Program-made: the position numbers and the translations under genes | Part shown: positions 16,145-23,444 of the stretch, piece by piece | Layout: every line of letters begins with the position of its first letter | Numbering within the stretch: position 1 is the stretch's first letter | Notes under the pieces: model-generated | The model's database searches: none | What the model was told of the DNA's origin: nothing | What the model saw: only the letters and a program-made list of their open reading frames with translations | Origin: Clostridiales bacterium | GTDB taxonomy: Bacteria; Bacillota_A; Clostridia; Saccharofermentanales; Saccharofermentanaceae | Length of the DNA stretch: 64,000 bases | Direction: 5' to 3' | Assembly: GCA_017649745.1 (NCBI GenBank) | Contig: JAGCGE010000141.1 | Coordinates: 3,042-67,041, forward strand

Positions 16145-16287
16145 GTGAAAGAATAAAAAGAGACCGGAAAGAGATCATTAAAGCTATGGAATGGCTTAAA
16201 AAGAATAATATTGATGATCCTGATGGTCATCTTGCAGTAAAGTGTGCAAAAGAAAAAATTGCATTTCTTGAAGGGAGGATAAAGTAA
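16141..16287 (+). CDS. 48-residue charged helical protein
   Basis: ATG 16141 overlaps the preceding stop (ATGA), behind GGGAGGTAAAAA. The basic N-terminus (S-E-R-I-K-R-D-R-K) and two predicted helices suggest a small soluble, perhaps nucleic-acid-binding, protein. The stop overlaps the next ATG (TAATG). From here to 23 kb most genes are coupled end to end. Confidence 0.6.
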   Translation: MSERIKRDRKEIIKAMEWLKKNNIDDPDGHLAVKCAKEKIAFLEGRIK

Positions 16288-16508
16288 TGGTCACAAAAGA
16301 GAGATTTGTAGAGCTCTGTAAGAAGGCAGGGTACGGCGGAGCAAGTATTGTGGACGGAATGGTAACTATTGATATGGTGGATGCATCAAAAGAAGAGGTC
16401 AGAAAGACTTTCTACGCAGTAAAGCTTCTGGCTAACAAGGTTGGTTACAAGCATTCATTCAGAGTATGTAAGTTGAAGGAGGAAACAAATAATGGAACAG
16501 TCGAATAA
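16287..16508 (+). CDS. Small protein, unknown function
   Basis: 73 residues behind GGGAGGATAAAGTA. An alpha/beta pattern with V-T-K-E-R-F-V-E-L-C at the start and a V-G-Y-K-H-S-F-R-V-C strand near the end. No catalytic motif seen. It overlaps the next gene by 17 nt. Confidence 0.65.
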   Translation: MVTKERFVELCKKAGYGGASIVDGMVTIDMVDASKEEVRKTFYAVKLLANKVGYKHSFRVCKLKEETNNGTVE

Positions 16509-16692
16509 GCATTTAGTTGAGTTTGAGAAGTGGTGCGGAAAATGCTCTCATAATAACAAGGCAGATATATATGGCAATAAGCCGGTTTGTCATGCTTGTC
16601 AGGAGAGAAAGGTTAACGAGGATTCTCATATCCCTGTAAATTATGATGGTCCTAGACCGGATCCCGTAAAAGGAAGGAGAGACACGATATGA
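16492..16692 (+). CDS. Zinc-ribbon-like protein
   Basis: 66 residues behind AAGGAGGAAACAAATA. Two Cys pairs (C-G-K-C and C-H-A-C) about 20 residues apart suggest a zinc ribbon. The C-terminus is basic and proline-rich. It could bind nucleic acid or a host protein. Coupled to the next gene by a 4-nt overlap. Confidence 0.65.
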   Translation: MEQSNKHLVEFEKWCGKCSHNNKADIYGNKPVCHACQERKVNEDSHIPVNYDGPRPDPVKGRRDTI

Positions 16693-16889
16693 AAGGTACG
16701 AAGGGGAGAAAAGTAGCTTCACCACCAATTGCCGAATATGGTTTTACGGCAAGTAATATGGACACATTTGTAAAAGGCCATGCACATAGCCTGGAGTATA
16801 TTAAGTGGAGGTGGTTTTATGCTCCTGCTTATCGATATACACCGGCTGTGTGTGGAGCGGTTATTCCTGATTGGAAGGAGGAAAGATGA
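16689..16889 (+). CDS. Small basic protein, unknown function
   Basis: 66 residues, ATG overlapping the previous stop. Basic N-terminus (K-G-T-K-G-R-K), aromatic C-terminal half (W-R-W-F-Y-A-P-A-Y-R-Y). No cysteine pairs or membrane helix. Confidence 0.6.
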   Translation: MKGTKGRKVASPPIAEYGFTASNMDTFVKGHAHSLEYIKWRWFYAPAYRYTPAVCGAVIPDWKEER

Positions 16890-17071
16890 GAGCAACGAAA
16901 TGTGATAGATGCGGTAAATATATTGATGAATCAGAAGAGTCCCTTCCTTATATAAAATATGCTAAGTCTCTTACTAATTCATCATATGTAAGGAAATCTA
17001 TTTGTCAAGAATGTTATTCATCGTTTCAAGATTGGTTTCTTGAACCTAGTCATAAAGAAGAAGGAGCATAA
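16886..17071 (+). CDS. Zinc-ribbon protein
   Basis: 61 residues from ATG 16886, which overlaps the previous stop and has AAGGAGGAAAG upstream. C-D-R-C-G-K-Y near the start and C-Q-E-C-Y about 35 residues later form a CxxC...CxxC zinc-binding pair. Unknown role. Confidence 0.65.
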   Translation: MRATKCDRCGKYIDESEESLPYIKYAKSLTNSSYVRKSICQECYSSFQDWFLEPSHKEEGA

Positions 17072-17073
17072 AA

Positions 17074-17250
17074 ATGACAAATGCTGAAAAATTTAAAGAA
17101 GTATTTGGGTATGAAATCGAAGCACTTGCACCAGATGATCCTTGCAATATGGTAGATCATGATATATGCATCGATAATGAATGTGACACATGTCCATTAT
17201 ATCGCTTTTGGGAAAAGGAGTATAAAAATGATAATACGAGAAATGCTTAA
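17074..17250 (+). CDS. 58-residue cysteine-containing protein
   Basis: ATG 17074 behind AAGGAGCATAAAA. It starts M-T-N-A-E-K-F-K-E-V-F-G and ends with C-x3-C, C-x2-C and F-W-x-K-E-Y, a layout I recognise from many small gut-phage proteins of unknown function. The last four Cys may bind a metal ion. Overlaps the next gene by 23 nt. Confidence 0.6.
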   Translation: MTNAEKFKEVFGYEIEALAPDDPCNMVDHDICIDNECDTCPLYRFWEKEYKNDNTRNA

Positions 17251-17428
17251 TGTTCAGGTACCGATATGTAAAGTGTGTCAGGGTGCTCTTGGTAGGGTCA
17301 TGGTTTATCGTGATGATTACAAAGGGCACTTATATTTTTGCAAGGATTGTGGAACTGAGTACAAAATCGTTGGTCAGGGACAGGCTGAGAATGAACTTTT
17401 GATGGAGTATGAGAGAAATCGATGGTAA
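17228..17428 (+). CDS. Zinc-ribbon protein
   Basis: 66 residues from ATG 17228, with AAAGGAGTATAAA inside the preceding gene. C-K-V-C-Q-G-A-L-G and C-K-D-C-G-T-E-Y are spaced about 24 residues apart, a classic zinc ribbon. It could contact RNA, RNA polymerase or a nuclease. Third Cys-pair protein in 1 kb. Confidence 0.65.
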   Translation: MIIREMLNVQVPICKVCQGALGRVMVYRDDYKGHLYFCKDCGTEYKIVGQGQAENELLMEYERNRW

Positions 17429-17443
17429 TTAAGGAGAATAGAA

Positions 17444-17545
17444 ATGAACGGACAAACAATAATTGATTTTATTAAGAAGCATAAATTTGAAGCGTGCACG
17501 ATATTGATATGGATGATTATTATATTCATTTTAATATTTCTTTAA
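17444..17545 (+). CDS. 33-residue membrane peptide
   Basis: ATG 17444 behind AAGGAGAATAGAA. A soluble start of 17 residues is followed by one hydrophobic helix (I-L-I-W-M-I-I-I-F-I-L-I-F-L) ending at the C-terminus, like a tail-anchored peptide. Confidence 0.6.
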   Translation: MNGQTIIDFIKKHKFEACTILIWMIIIFILIFL

Positions 17546-17573
17546 TGGTTAATTATTTTTAAGGAGGAAGATA

Positions 17574-17882
17574 ATGATTATACATTATACGGACAGTAAT
17601 GAATCTAACTTTGCAATTAATATTCTCAGAAGGAGAGACTTTGAACGTGCAAAGAAGCTTATATTGGAAGGTATTGGCGCTTGGTATGCTGCAGCTAATG
17701 ATATTAATGAAATAGAAGCTACTGAGCATTTTTCAAAAGAAGATATTGCAAATTTTTATTACGACGGGTATGCAGAACCGACTCTTAAATTACTTGAGAT
17801 GCTTAATATACCTCATAGATTGACTGTTATTCTTGATCGTGGCAGAAAGAGCACAATAGTTAATGCTACAATTTGTGAATGA
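17574..17882 (+). CDS. Unknown protein
   Basis: 102 residues behind AAGGAGGAAGATA. Mixed alpha/beta, no membrane helix, no cysteine pairs. A helical centre (F-S-K-E-D-I-A-N-F-Y-Y-D) is followed by a strand pair. No family recognised. Confidence 0.65.
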   Translation: MIIHYTDSNESNFAINILRRRDFERAKKLILEGIGAWYAAANDINEIEATEHFSKEDIANFYYDGYAEPTLKLLEMLNIPHRLTVILDRGRKSTIVNATICE

Positions 17883-17903
17883 TGGAGAAAAAGGAGGAAA
17901 AAC

Positions 17904-18173
17904 ATGAGTAGATTTTTATTATCATTTTATCCAATAGATCCTTGGCGCTCTTTTTTATGCTGTGAGATTAATGACAAGATAGATACGGGTGATGCTAAAA
18001 ATTTACTTGAAGAGTATTATAGAGGTCTTGCAAGACATAACATGAACGAGGGTGACCTGTTAATGTTCAATAACACTACTTGGCAGCTTATTAAGGCTGA
18101 TTCTGTATTTGACGCGATTGATACTTTTAAAGAAAACTTAAATAATTGGAGGATGACTTCAAAGGAGGAATAA
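17904..18173 (+). CDS. Unknown protein
   Basis: 89 residues behind AAAGGAGGAAAAAC. Starts with a strand and a tryptophan-containing turn, then helical; W-Q-L-I-K-A-D near the end. The end runs into the AAAGGAGG site of the next gene. Confidence 0.65.
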   Translation: MSRFLLSFYPIDPWRSFLCCEINDKIDTGDAKNLLEEYYRGLARHNMNEGDLLMFNNTTWQLIKADSVFDAIDTFKENLNNWRMTSKEE

Positions 18174-18281
18174 ATGGTTAATAAAAAAGATGATTTAAAT
18201 TTTGTAAGACAGATTTGGTTTTTAATTGGTTTCTTTATTGGGATCTTTTTTACTTGTATTTTGCTTTATTTGATGAGCTAA
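18174..18281 (+). CDS. 35-residue membrane peptide
   Basis: Starts 3 nt after the previous stop site, behind AAAGGAGGAATAA. A charged N-terminus of 12 residues, then a phenylalanine-rich helix to the C-terminus. Topology matches the peptide at 17444. Confidence 0.6.
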   Translation: MVNKKDDLNFVRQIWFLIGFFIGIFFTCILLYLMS

Positions 18282-18292
18282 AGGAGGAATAA

Positions 18293-18481
18293 ATGATCTA
18301 TATAGCAATTATATTGTATATGCTTATTGGTTTTGTTATTCAGTATAAAGCCCTTAGTAATGAAAATCTGACAAAAGATAAAAACGTGCGATTTATTATC
18401 GGCGAAGTTATTGGAATGATAACTATATTTTTGTTCTGGCCAGGATTTATTATTTATGGCTTTATGAAAGCGAGGCGGTAG
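18293..18481 (+). CDS. Two-helix membrane peptide
   Basis: 62 residues behind AAAGGAGGAATAA. Helices at about residues 2-17 and 36-57 with a charged loop and a K-A-R-R end, so both termini are probably oriented by the positive-inside rule with the tail cytoplasmic. Confidence 0.6.
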   Translation: MIYIAIILYMLIGFVIQYKALSNENLTKDKNVRFIIGEVIGMITIFLFWPGFIIYGFMKARR

Positions 18482-18485
18482 GAGT

Positions 18486-18914
18486 ATGACAAAAGAAGAA
18501 GCAATAGAGGTATTAAGAGATATTGTATCGAAGCCTATGCTGTATAGCAATCATATCATTGATGCTTGTAGAATAGCATTGGTAAGCTTAGAAGCGGAGA
18601 ATGAGAGATTACCAGATGATATTACTCAGAGAATTCGTGGTAATTCTGGTAGATATGATCCTAGTAGAGTTGTAAATGACAAAATTAAGAATACATTTAA
18701 AACTACAAAATTAGAGCCTTTAGATGGTATGGAATTCACTTATGAACTTCAGCGCCGTGTTAGAGAAGATGAGGATAACTTTATATTTGAGACTATAGAG
18801 CCTTTTTGCTCAGATATAGCTCAGCAAAAGATATCCAAACAAGATCTTAATGAGGCAATTCAGCTCTGGATAGCTGTGAAAAGGGTTATGCATAAGGAGG
18901 GAAGTGATGGATGA
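18486..18914 (+). CDS. Unknown helical protein
   Basis: 142 residues behind GGTAGGAGT. A helical N-terminal hairpin (T-K-E-E-A-I-E-V-L-R-D-I) resembles short phage regulator-like segments but has no helix-turn-helix pattern. The remainder is charged. It overlaps the next gene by 8 nt. Confidence 0.65.
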   Translation: MTKEEAIEVLRDIVSKPMLYSNHIIDACRIALVSLEAENERLPDDITQRIRGNSGRYDPSRVVNDKIKNTFKTTKLEPLDGMEFTYELQRRVREDEDNFIFETIEPFCSDIAQQKISKQDLNEAIQLWIAVKRVMHKEGSDG

Positions 18915-19296
18915 TAGAGTTAAAAGATTTAGAAAGCTTATAGATGGCCCGAACGAACTTAAAATTTTACAGAGAGAATTAGAAATACATCTTAGAAGAT
19001 ATGGTGATGGTGAGGTCTTTGGAAATATGCTTATTCTAAAAGATGAAAGTTATATTGAAAGAGAATTTGATAAACTGGAGGAGAAAAAGATGATTAATAT
19101 TAAAGAAAGATGTACAGAATGTGACCGTCTCGATACTTGTAAATATTCTGAGGATTATACTGAGTTTGGTGATAGGATGCATAATCTTGCAAATAAACTT
19201 GATGGGGAGATCATAGCTGAAGGTGTAGCTCAATTTGAGATGAAATGTAAGTATTTTAAACCAATTGTTCGTACACCAAAATTAGGAGGAAAGTGA
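18907..19296 (+). CDS. Unknown protein with a C-terminal Cys cluster
   Basis: 129 residues from ATG 18907, with AAGGAGGGAAGTG upstream. The first half is helical. Residues about 63-75 carry C-T-E-C-D-R-L-D-T-C, and a further Cys follows near 113, suggesting metal binding. Confidence 0.6.
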   Translation: MDDRVKRFRKLIDGPNELKILQRELEIHLRRYGDGEVFGNMLILKDESYIEREFDKLEEKKMINIKERCTECDRLDTCKYSEDYTEFGDRMHNLANKLDGEIIAEGVAQFEMKCKYFKPIVRTPKLGGK

Positions 19297-19304
19297 GGTA
19301 TAAA

Positions 19305-19499
19305 ATGGGAATGACGATTGACACGGCTATAACAGTATTAGGCATGGTAGAAGCACATGGAATATGCATTGAAGCCAAGGATATTGCAGTAGATACCATG
19401 CGCAAGTATCAGAAGATAGAAGATATTTATTATCATCAACGTGGTGAAGCATTAGAAAATTCATTAAGGGCGGTGATAGAAGATGGGAAGATTGATTGA
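19305..19499 (+). CDS. Small helical protein
   Basis: 64 residues from ATG 19305 with GTGAGGTATAAA upstream. A GTG at 19293 is possible but is only 3 nt from its AGGAGG. Helical throughout, and the C-terminal 17 nt overlap the next gene. Confidence 0.55.
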   Translation: MGMTIDTAITVLGMVEAHGICIEAKDIAVDTMRKYQKIEDIYYHQRGEALENSLRAVIEDGKID

Positions 19500-19914
19500 C
19501 GCTGACAGATTTATAGAAAAGGTCAACAAAGATAGGAAACATGAATGTTATCTGCATAGTTGGACAGCAGATGATGTATTAGAAAAATTGAACAGTTGGT
19601 ATGCGCCAACAGTAGAAGCAATCCCCAAAGCCGACTACGAAGCAAGATTAAAGGCTGATATGGTGGCTATTCTTGAAGAGTTAACAAAAGAAATGATCCT
19701 TATAAAAGAATGTGAGTATCAAATATATGGAAACGAACATTGGAACTTTGTGGGAAAATGCCAAGATGTTATTCAAAAGAAAATTGATGAACTGAGAGAG
19801 GGGGTAAAGGAAAAACCAAAAAGCTGTAGCACTTGTCGAAGCTATAAAGGTCATGCAGGACATTGTGAAATATGCCACGAAATGAGTATGTATAAGGAGA
19901 AAAAAGATGAGTAG
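19483..19914 (+). CDS. Unknown phage protein (G-R-L-I-D-A-D type)
   Basis: 143 residues. Begins M-G-R-L-I-D-A-D, with W-Y ... A-P-T-V-E-A-I-P at about residues 38-48, an arrangement common in short uncharacterised Firmicutes phage proteins. A long helix follows and a C-terminal C-S-T-C ... C-E-I-C pair of CxxC motifs suggests a zinc knuckle. Function unknown. Confidence 0.7.
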   Translation: MGRLIDADRFIEKVNKDRKHECYLHSWTADDVLEKLNSWYAPTVEAIPKADYEARLKADMVAILEELTKEMILIKECEYQIYGNEHWNFVGKCQDVIQKKIDELREGVKEKPKSCSTCRSYKGHAGHCEICHEMSMYKEKKDE

Positions 19915-20125
19915 TGACTTCATGGACGGTTATATTCACACAGATCATATCGGTCTACTTATTACTCTTTGCCCTAAACACTATGCTAATAATGATATTT
20001 ATAGTGTTCAGCGTTTGGTTTCATGGCAATATCTTTATCGGATGCCTTTAACGCACAGAAACATGGCTATGCTGAGTTTACTTAATGATTTATATGACGA
20101 GTATGACTTTTTAAACGGTAGGTGA
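19907..20125 (+). CDS. Small protein, unknown function
   Basis: 72 residues behind AAGGAGAAAAAAG, overlapping the previous gene by 8 nt. Helical, histidine-containing (Y-I-H-T-D-H), with an acidic end. No family recognised. Confidence 0.6.
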   Translation: MSSDFMDGYIHTDHIGLLITLCPKHYANNDIYSVQRLVSWQYLYRMPLTHRNMAMLSLLNDLYDEYDFLNGR

Positions 20126-20131
20126 GAAAAA

Positions 20132-20362
20132 ATGAATTTTAACACTATAAAACAAGAATTAAACAAAAAGATAAAGAAAATGTCAGAAGAAGATTTCCAA
20201 AAATTTATTAAAGAATTAAAGCGAATTTATTATAAGGATAAGCCTAAGCCATGGGAAATGCAGTACGAACTTAGCAAAGAAACAGAGAATTGGAATGGTT
20301 GTTATCCTGATCCTAATCTAGGGCATGGGGAGAATTGGGAAAGTGAGGAAAGTGATGACTAA
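20132..20362 (+). CDS. Small charged protein
   Basis: 76 residues behind GGTGAGAAAAA. A lysine-rich N-terminal helix pair is followed by an acidic, tryptophan-containing C-terminus (E-N-W-E-S-E-E-S-D-D). Overlaps the lipoprotein gene by 8 nt. Confidence 0.6.
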   Translation: MNFNTIKQELNKKIKKMSEEDFQKFIKELKRIYYKDKPKPWEMQYELSKETENWNGCYPDPNLGHGENWESEESDD

Positions 20363-20624
20363 AAGATTCATACCAATTATATTTGCAGCAAGTATCTTAT
20401 TATCTGGTTGTCAGGCAGCTACAAGAGAATTGGGTGGTAATATGACACTTACGCTTGATCCTGGTGTAAAGCTTGAAGAGATAACATGGAAAGAGGATTC
20501 TCTTTGGTACTTAACAAGACCTATGAGAGACGGAGAAAAAGCTGAGACTCATGTATTTAAGCAGTCATCAGAATGGGGAGTGTTTGAAGGTACTGTAACA
20601 ATAATAGAAAAGGAGAAGGAATGA
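20355..20624 (+). CDS. Small lipoprotein
   Basis: 89 residues from ATG 20355 behind GTGAGGAAAGTG. Residues 1-20 form a signal peptide (K-R-F then a hydrophobic core) ending in a lipobox L-S-G-C, so Cys would be lipidated after signal peptidase II cleavage. The mature 70 residues are a beta-rich domain (L-T-L-D-P-G-V-K-L, T-V-T-I-I-E). Surface lipoproteins of phages often block superinfection; that role is inferred. Confidence 0.75.
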   Translation: MTKRFIPIIFAASILLSGCQAATRELGGNMTLTLDPGVKLEEITWKEDSLWYLTRPMRDGEKAETHVFKQSSEWGVFEGTVTIIEKEKE

Positions 20625-20740
20625 GCGAAATAGAAATAATGTCTTTAGTATTATGGATGTTACTAATAACGTATGATAATTGGCGTATAAAGAAGAGACT
20701 TGATAAGTTAGAAAAGTACTTAAGCGAGGAGGAAGAATGA
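20621..20740 (+). CDS. 39-residue membrane peptide
   Basis: ATG overlaps the lipoprotein stop region, behind AAAGGAGAAGGA. A hydrophobic helix at residues 6-18 is followed by a basic then acidic amphipathic helix ending S-E-E-E-E. Coupled to the lipoprotein gene. Confidence 0.55.
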   Translation: MSEIEIMSLVLWMLLITYDNWRIKKRLDKLEKYLSEEEE

Positions 20741-20741
20741 T

Positions 20742-20894
20742 ATGTTATGCACAGTAACTGTGGATGTGAATGTTACAGACGAAGCGATAGCATTTTTAAG
20801 TTGTATTAGCCAGCTTTCATATATAGATATAAAATCTATTGTGGTTAAGGAGAAAAGTGTAGAACGAAAGGAGGAAAAAGATGAGAATAATTAA
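20742..20894 (+). CDS. 50-residue protein
   Basis: ATG 20742 behind GAGGAGGAAGAATGAT. Strand (C-T-V-T-V-D-V-N-V), helix, then strand and charged tail. It overlaps the start of the P-loop gene by 14 nt, with the ribosome site of that gene inside it. Confidence 0.5.
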   Translation: MLCTVTVDVNVTDEAIAFLSCISQLSYIDIKSIVVKEKSVERKEEKDENN

Positions 20895-21432
20895 CAAATC
20901 ACGAGGAACCGGTAAGACAACACAGCTCATATACGCATCTGCTATTACCGGGTTCAGAATTATAGTGCATAGCCATGCTATGGCTAAATATGTTAAAGAA
21001 ATGGCAAAAAATATGGGATTTAAGATTTTACCACCAATGTCTGATATTGAATATAGGAATAGAAAAGAATTCAGGGACGATCATACACCTATTCTAATTG
21101 ATGAACTTCAGAATGAGATTCTTGATGAAGCACTTGAATTATATTTTGATGCTCCTGTTGTAGCTGCCACAATGACGGTTCCGATTGATGATGACTGTGT
21201 TCCACCTGCACCAAAGCCGCTTGTATTTGATCATGAAACCGAAAAAGTAAGAATGCAAACAAATAGAGACGTTTTAAATAAGACTTTTGGTCATCTAAAG
21301 TTTAAATTAGATCGTTATCTCTACCATATAGAGGACTCGCTAATTATCCAAACTGAAGATGGTAAAGATATGAAGTTTACTGATTGGCTTGATCATCCCT
21401 ATGTAGAACGGAAGGAGGAAACGAATGGATAA
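20881..21432 (+). CDS. P-loop ATPase-like protein
   Basis: 183 residues behind AAAGGAGGAAAAAG. A Walker A loop lies at the very N-terminus (R-G-T-G-K-T-T, residues 8-14) and a Walker B at about 74-79 (I-L-I-D-E-L-Q). The pattern fits a compact phage NTPase of the helicase or terminase-like superfamily, with few further motifs. Substrate unknown. The C-terminal third is charged. Overlaps the next gene by 8 nt. Confidence 0.7.
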   Translation: MRIINKSRGTGKTTQLIYASAITGFRIIVHSHAMAKYVKEMAKNMGFKILPPMSDIEYRNRKEFRDDHTPILIDELQNEILDEALELYFDAPVVAATMTVPIDDDCVPPAPKPLVFDHETEKVRMQTNRDVLNKTFGHLKFKLDRYLYHIEDSLIIQTEDGKDMKFTDWLDHPYVERKEETNG

Positions 21433-21796
21433 TAAGCTCGATTTCATATGTAGTAGTGATTGTGCCTTTTACAAAGGGGATTGTGGGCATCATTTTCATG
21501 ATTCACAAGATCATATTTTGTGGGATATACCATCTGAATCTATGTATGATGGAGTTATTGGGGATATTCCTAGTTGCTTTGAACCATCAGAAGAGTATAA
21601 GAAAAAGAAAGATGAACTTATTATTAAAGAGTTAGCAAGAGACTATTCTGCTGACATTTTAAAGCGTGCGCTTGAGTATAAGATTAAAAATGATCCACAA
21701 ATCAGTCCTTGTATCCGAAAGAAATGCCTTGATCCGGCTACCTGTGGCGGTTGTGAGGACTATCAAAGATGGAGAGACGAGGTGAATAAACAATGA
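21425..21796 (+). CDS. Cysteine-rich protein, probably metal binding
   Basis: 123 residues. C-S-S-D-C, C-G-H-H-F-H near the start, a helical middle, and C-x4-C, C-x4-C-G-G-C at residues about 99-113. The pattern suggests two zinc sites. The ribosome site AAGGAGGAAACG lies in the previous gene. Confidence 0.6.
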   Translation: MDNKLDFICSSDCAFYKGDCGHHFHDSQDHILWDIPSESMYDGVIGDIPSCFEPSEEYKKKKDELIIKELARDYSADILKRALEYKIKNDPQISPCIRKKCLDPATCGGCEDYQRWRDEVNKQ

Positions 21797-21808
21797 TTAG
21801 GAGGAAAA

Positions 21809-22117
21809 ATGGATAAACTACTACATAACTGTCCCAATTGCGGAGCACCACTTACTTCCGATGGTTACTGTGAGTACTGTAAAACAAAAATACGATATGC
21901 TAACCATGTAGAAATAATGAACGATTTTTTCTGGAGAGAACAAGTAGAGATGCTCATAAAAATTAGGAATGGAGACACAACAACTCTTATTCCATTTGTT
22001 GGTCACCTTACTGAAATGCGCACGGATTGTTATATGGAAGACGCAATTCCAGAAGTATCATTAAGGTTTGACGGACGGTTCGGTAAGATACCGGACATGG
22101 AGGTGAAAAAAGAATGA
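21809..22117 (+). CDS. Zinc-ribbon protein
   Basis: 102 residues behind TAGGAGGAAAA. C-P-N-C-G-A-P-L and C-E-Y-C-K-T within the first 27 residues form a compact zinc ribbon. The C-terminal part is mixed alpha/beta. Confidence 0.65.
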   Translation: MDKLLHNCPNCGAPLTSDGYCEYCKTKIRYANHVEIMNDFFWREQVEMLIKIRNGDTTTLIPFVGHLTEMRTDCYMEDAIPEVSLRFDGRFGKIPDMEVKKE

Positions 22118-22251
22118 GCACAATAGACATCATTACTATTATATTTGCCATTACTTGCTTTGTTAGTGGGTATAGTATTGGCAGGACTAACGGTTTTAAG
22201 GAAGCTATCAAGATGATGGACAATATAGCAAATAATAAAAAGGAGAAATAG
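22114..22251 (+). CDS. 45-residue membrane peptide
   Basis: ATGA overlap with the previous stop, behind GGAGGTGAAAAAAGA. One N-terminal hydrophobic helix (residues 5-24, with G-Y-S-I-G-R) and a basic tail. Confidence 0.6.
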   Translation: MSTIDIITIIFAITCFVSGYSIGRTNGFKEAIKMMDNIANNKKEK

Positions 22252-22252
22252 C

Positions 22253-22603
22253 ATGGGGGTAAAAAGGGGTTCTTATCGAGGCTATAATAAGGAACGTTAT
22301 GCTAACAATTACAAATCAATAGGAGATCACAAGAGAATAGCTATGCAGGAAGATACATATTTATCTAAGAAGTTTGCAGGTAAAGACATGTATACAAAAG
22401 TAAAACACGGAACAGTAGAACATTTTATAGGAGAAGTAGTGAAAGTTCATAGACAGATTCAGTCTAATGAAAAAGAAAAGATCGTGGATGGGTTGGTTGT
22501 AGGAATCTATCCGCATTTTTTATTACTCGATTGCGGTAACTACAAAACCACAATCACCTATGCTGACTACGAGATGGACAAAATGAGAGGTGTATATGGC
22601 TGA
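22253..22603 (+). CDS. Unknown basic protein, possible small beta-barrel
   Basis: 116 residues behind AAAGGAGAAATAGC. The N-terminal 40 residues are very basic with tyrosines. Residues about 60-110 alternate strands (F-I-G-E-V-V-K-V-H, G-L-V-V-G-I-Y-P-H-F-L-L-L-D, Y-K-T-T-I-T-Y) like an SH3 or OB barrel. Could bind nucleic acid. Confidence 0.65.
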   Translation: MGVKRGSYRGYNKERYANNYKSIGDHKRIAMQEDTYLSKKFAGKDMYTKVKHGTVEHFIGEVVKVHRQIQSNEKEKIVDGLVVGIYPHFLLLDCGNYKTTITYADYEMDKMRGVYG

Positions 22604-22736
22604 TATATTTTTTACTGGCTTTGCTATTCTTATACTATTTTCTGCGGCTTTATTCGCTTTTGTTGGAATGATTATTTCTGCAATTGTTGCTGTTGTAATG
22701 ATTGCAAAAATGCTTAAGGAGGTATTTAAGAAATGA
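22596..22736 (+). CDS. 46-residue membrane peptide
   Basis: ATG 22596 overlaps the previous gene by 8 nt with GAGAGGTGTAT upstream. Two closely spaced hydrophobic helices fill the peptide. Overlaps the next ATG by ATGA. Confidence 0.6.
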   Translation: MADIFFTGFAILILFSAALFAFVGMIISAIVAVVMIAKMLKEVFKK

Positions 22737-23032
22737 ATAAATTAGTTCCTGGATCAATAGATCACCGTAAAAAGGTGGCAGAAATGTATCATCTAGATGA
22801 ACAAGAGGTTTTGGATCTTCCGAAGAGAGAATTTAAGAATTTCTGTGCTGGCATCAAACTCGGAGAGCAGGACGGAGCAAAAAAGATGCTTGCGAGTCTT
22901 GTTGATGACCCTAATATGGTTATTGATATTCTTAAAAATATGTCAGAAGAAAATCTGAATAAGGTTCTTGATGAGTTTTGCGAATCTGTGGGAGAAGAGC
23001 ATGAAGAAGAAAAAGAAGATCTTGAGACCTGA
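22733..23032 (+). CDS. Unknown helical acidic protein
   Basis: 99 residues behind AAGGAGGTATTTAAGA. Helical with an acidic C-terminus (E-E-H-E-E-E-K-E-D-L-E). The P-G-S-I-D-H-R-K-K-V-A-E-M-Y start and two further helices suggest a small bundle. No family recognised. Confidence 0.65.
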   Translation: MNKLVPGSIDHRKKVAEMYHLDEQEVLDLPKREFKNFCAGIKLGEQDGAKKMLASLVDDPNMVIDILKNMSEENLNKVLDEFCESVGEEHEEEKEDLET

Positions 23033-23156
23033 TGATTGTCATGGCTGCGTTTATTATAATGCTTATGGTGATTACTGCAATTATAAGGGTATCGTCTGTA
23101 AGTATAAGCCTCTTGAGGAAGAGTACAAAAAGAACACACCTTCTAATAGGAGGTGA
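23001..23156 (+). CDS. Small Cys-rich basic protein
   Basis: 51 residues from ATG 23001, within the end of the preceding gene, with GGGAGAAGAGC upstream. M-K-K-K-K-K start, then C-H-G-C ... C-N-Y ... C, a possible zinc knuckle. Its end overlaps the ACAC/-10 element at 23134. Confidence 0.55.
   Translation: MKKKKKILRPDDCHGCVYYNAYGDYCNYKGIVCKYKPLEEEYKKNTPSNRR
23134..23150 (+). promoter_or_regulatory. ACAC/-10 element (TCTAAT)
   Basis: ACACACCT TCTAAT AGG inside the end of the preceding gene. AGGAGGTG immediately follows as the ribosome site for 23163. Confidence 0.55.
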
Positions 23157-23162
23157 ACAATT

Positions 23163-23399
23163 ATGTTAAATTTTAGCGAACTTGGAAAACTTTCAGATAA
23201 CGATAGGGAGAACGTACATAGACTATATGTACTCCTGGATATTTGTCAGAAGTATAATGACGAATTTACAGATGAGGAACGTACAGTATTAGGTGTATGC
23301 ATTGGTAATCTTATCGCACTATTTGAGAGCGAAATGATGCAAGAGGCGTTAACAGCAATAGTTGTTGACAAATTTATGGAACAAATGAAGGAGTCTTAA
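23163..23399 (+). CDS. Small helical protein
   Basis: 78 residues behind AGGAGGTGAACAATT. Helical, with a hydrophobic middle (C-I-G-N-L-I-A-L-F). It ends M-K-E-S, with those codons part of the terminator stem. Confidence 0.65.
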   Translation: MLNFSELGKLSDNDRENVHRLYVLLDICQKYNDEFTDEERTVLGVCIGNLIALFESEMMQEALTAIVVDKFMEQMKES

Positions 23400-23417
23400 C
23401 AGGGCTCCTTTATTTTT
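23390..23417 (+). terminator. Intrinsic terminator built on the stop codon
   Basis: AAGGAG pairs with CTCCTT around TCTTAACAGGG, then TATTTTT, running into ACAC. Confidence 0.85.
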
Positions 23418-23434
23418 ACACACCTTCTAATAGG
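23418..23434 (+). promoter_or_regulatory. ACAC/-10 element (TCTAAT)
   Basis: ACACACCT TCTAAT AGG. The segment through AGGAGGTG matches the copy at 23134. Confidence 0.6.
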
Positions 23435-23444
23435 AGGTGATATT

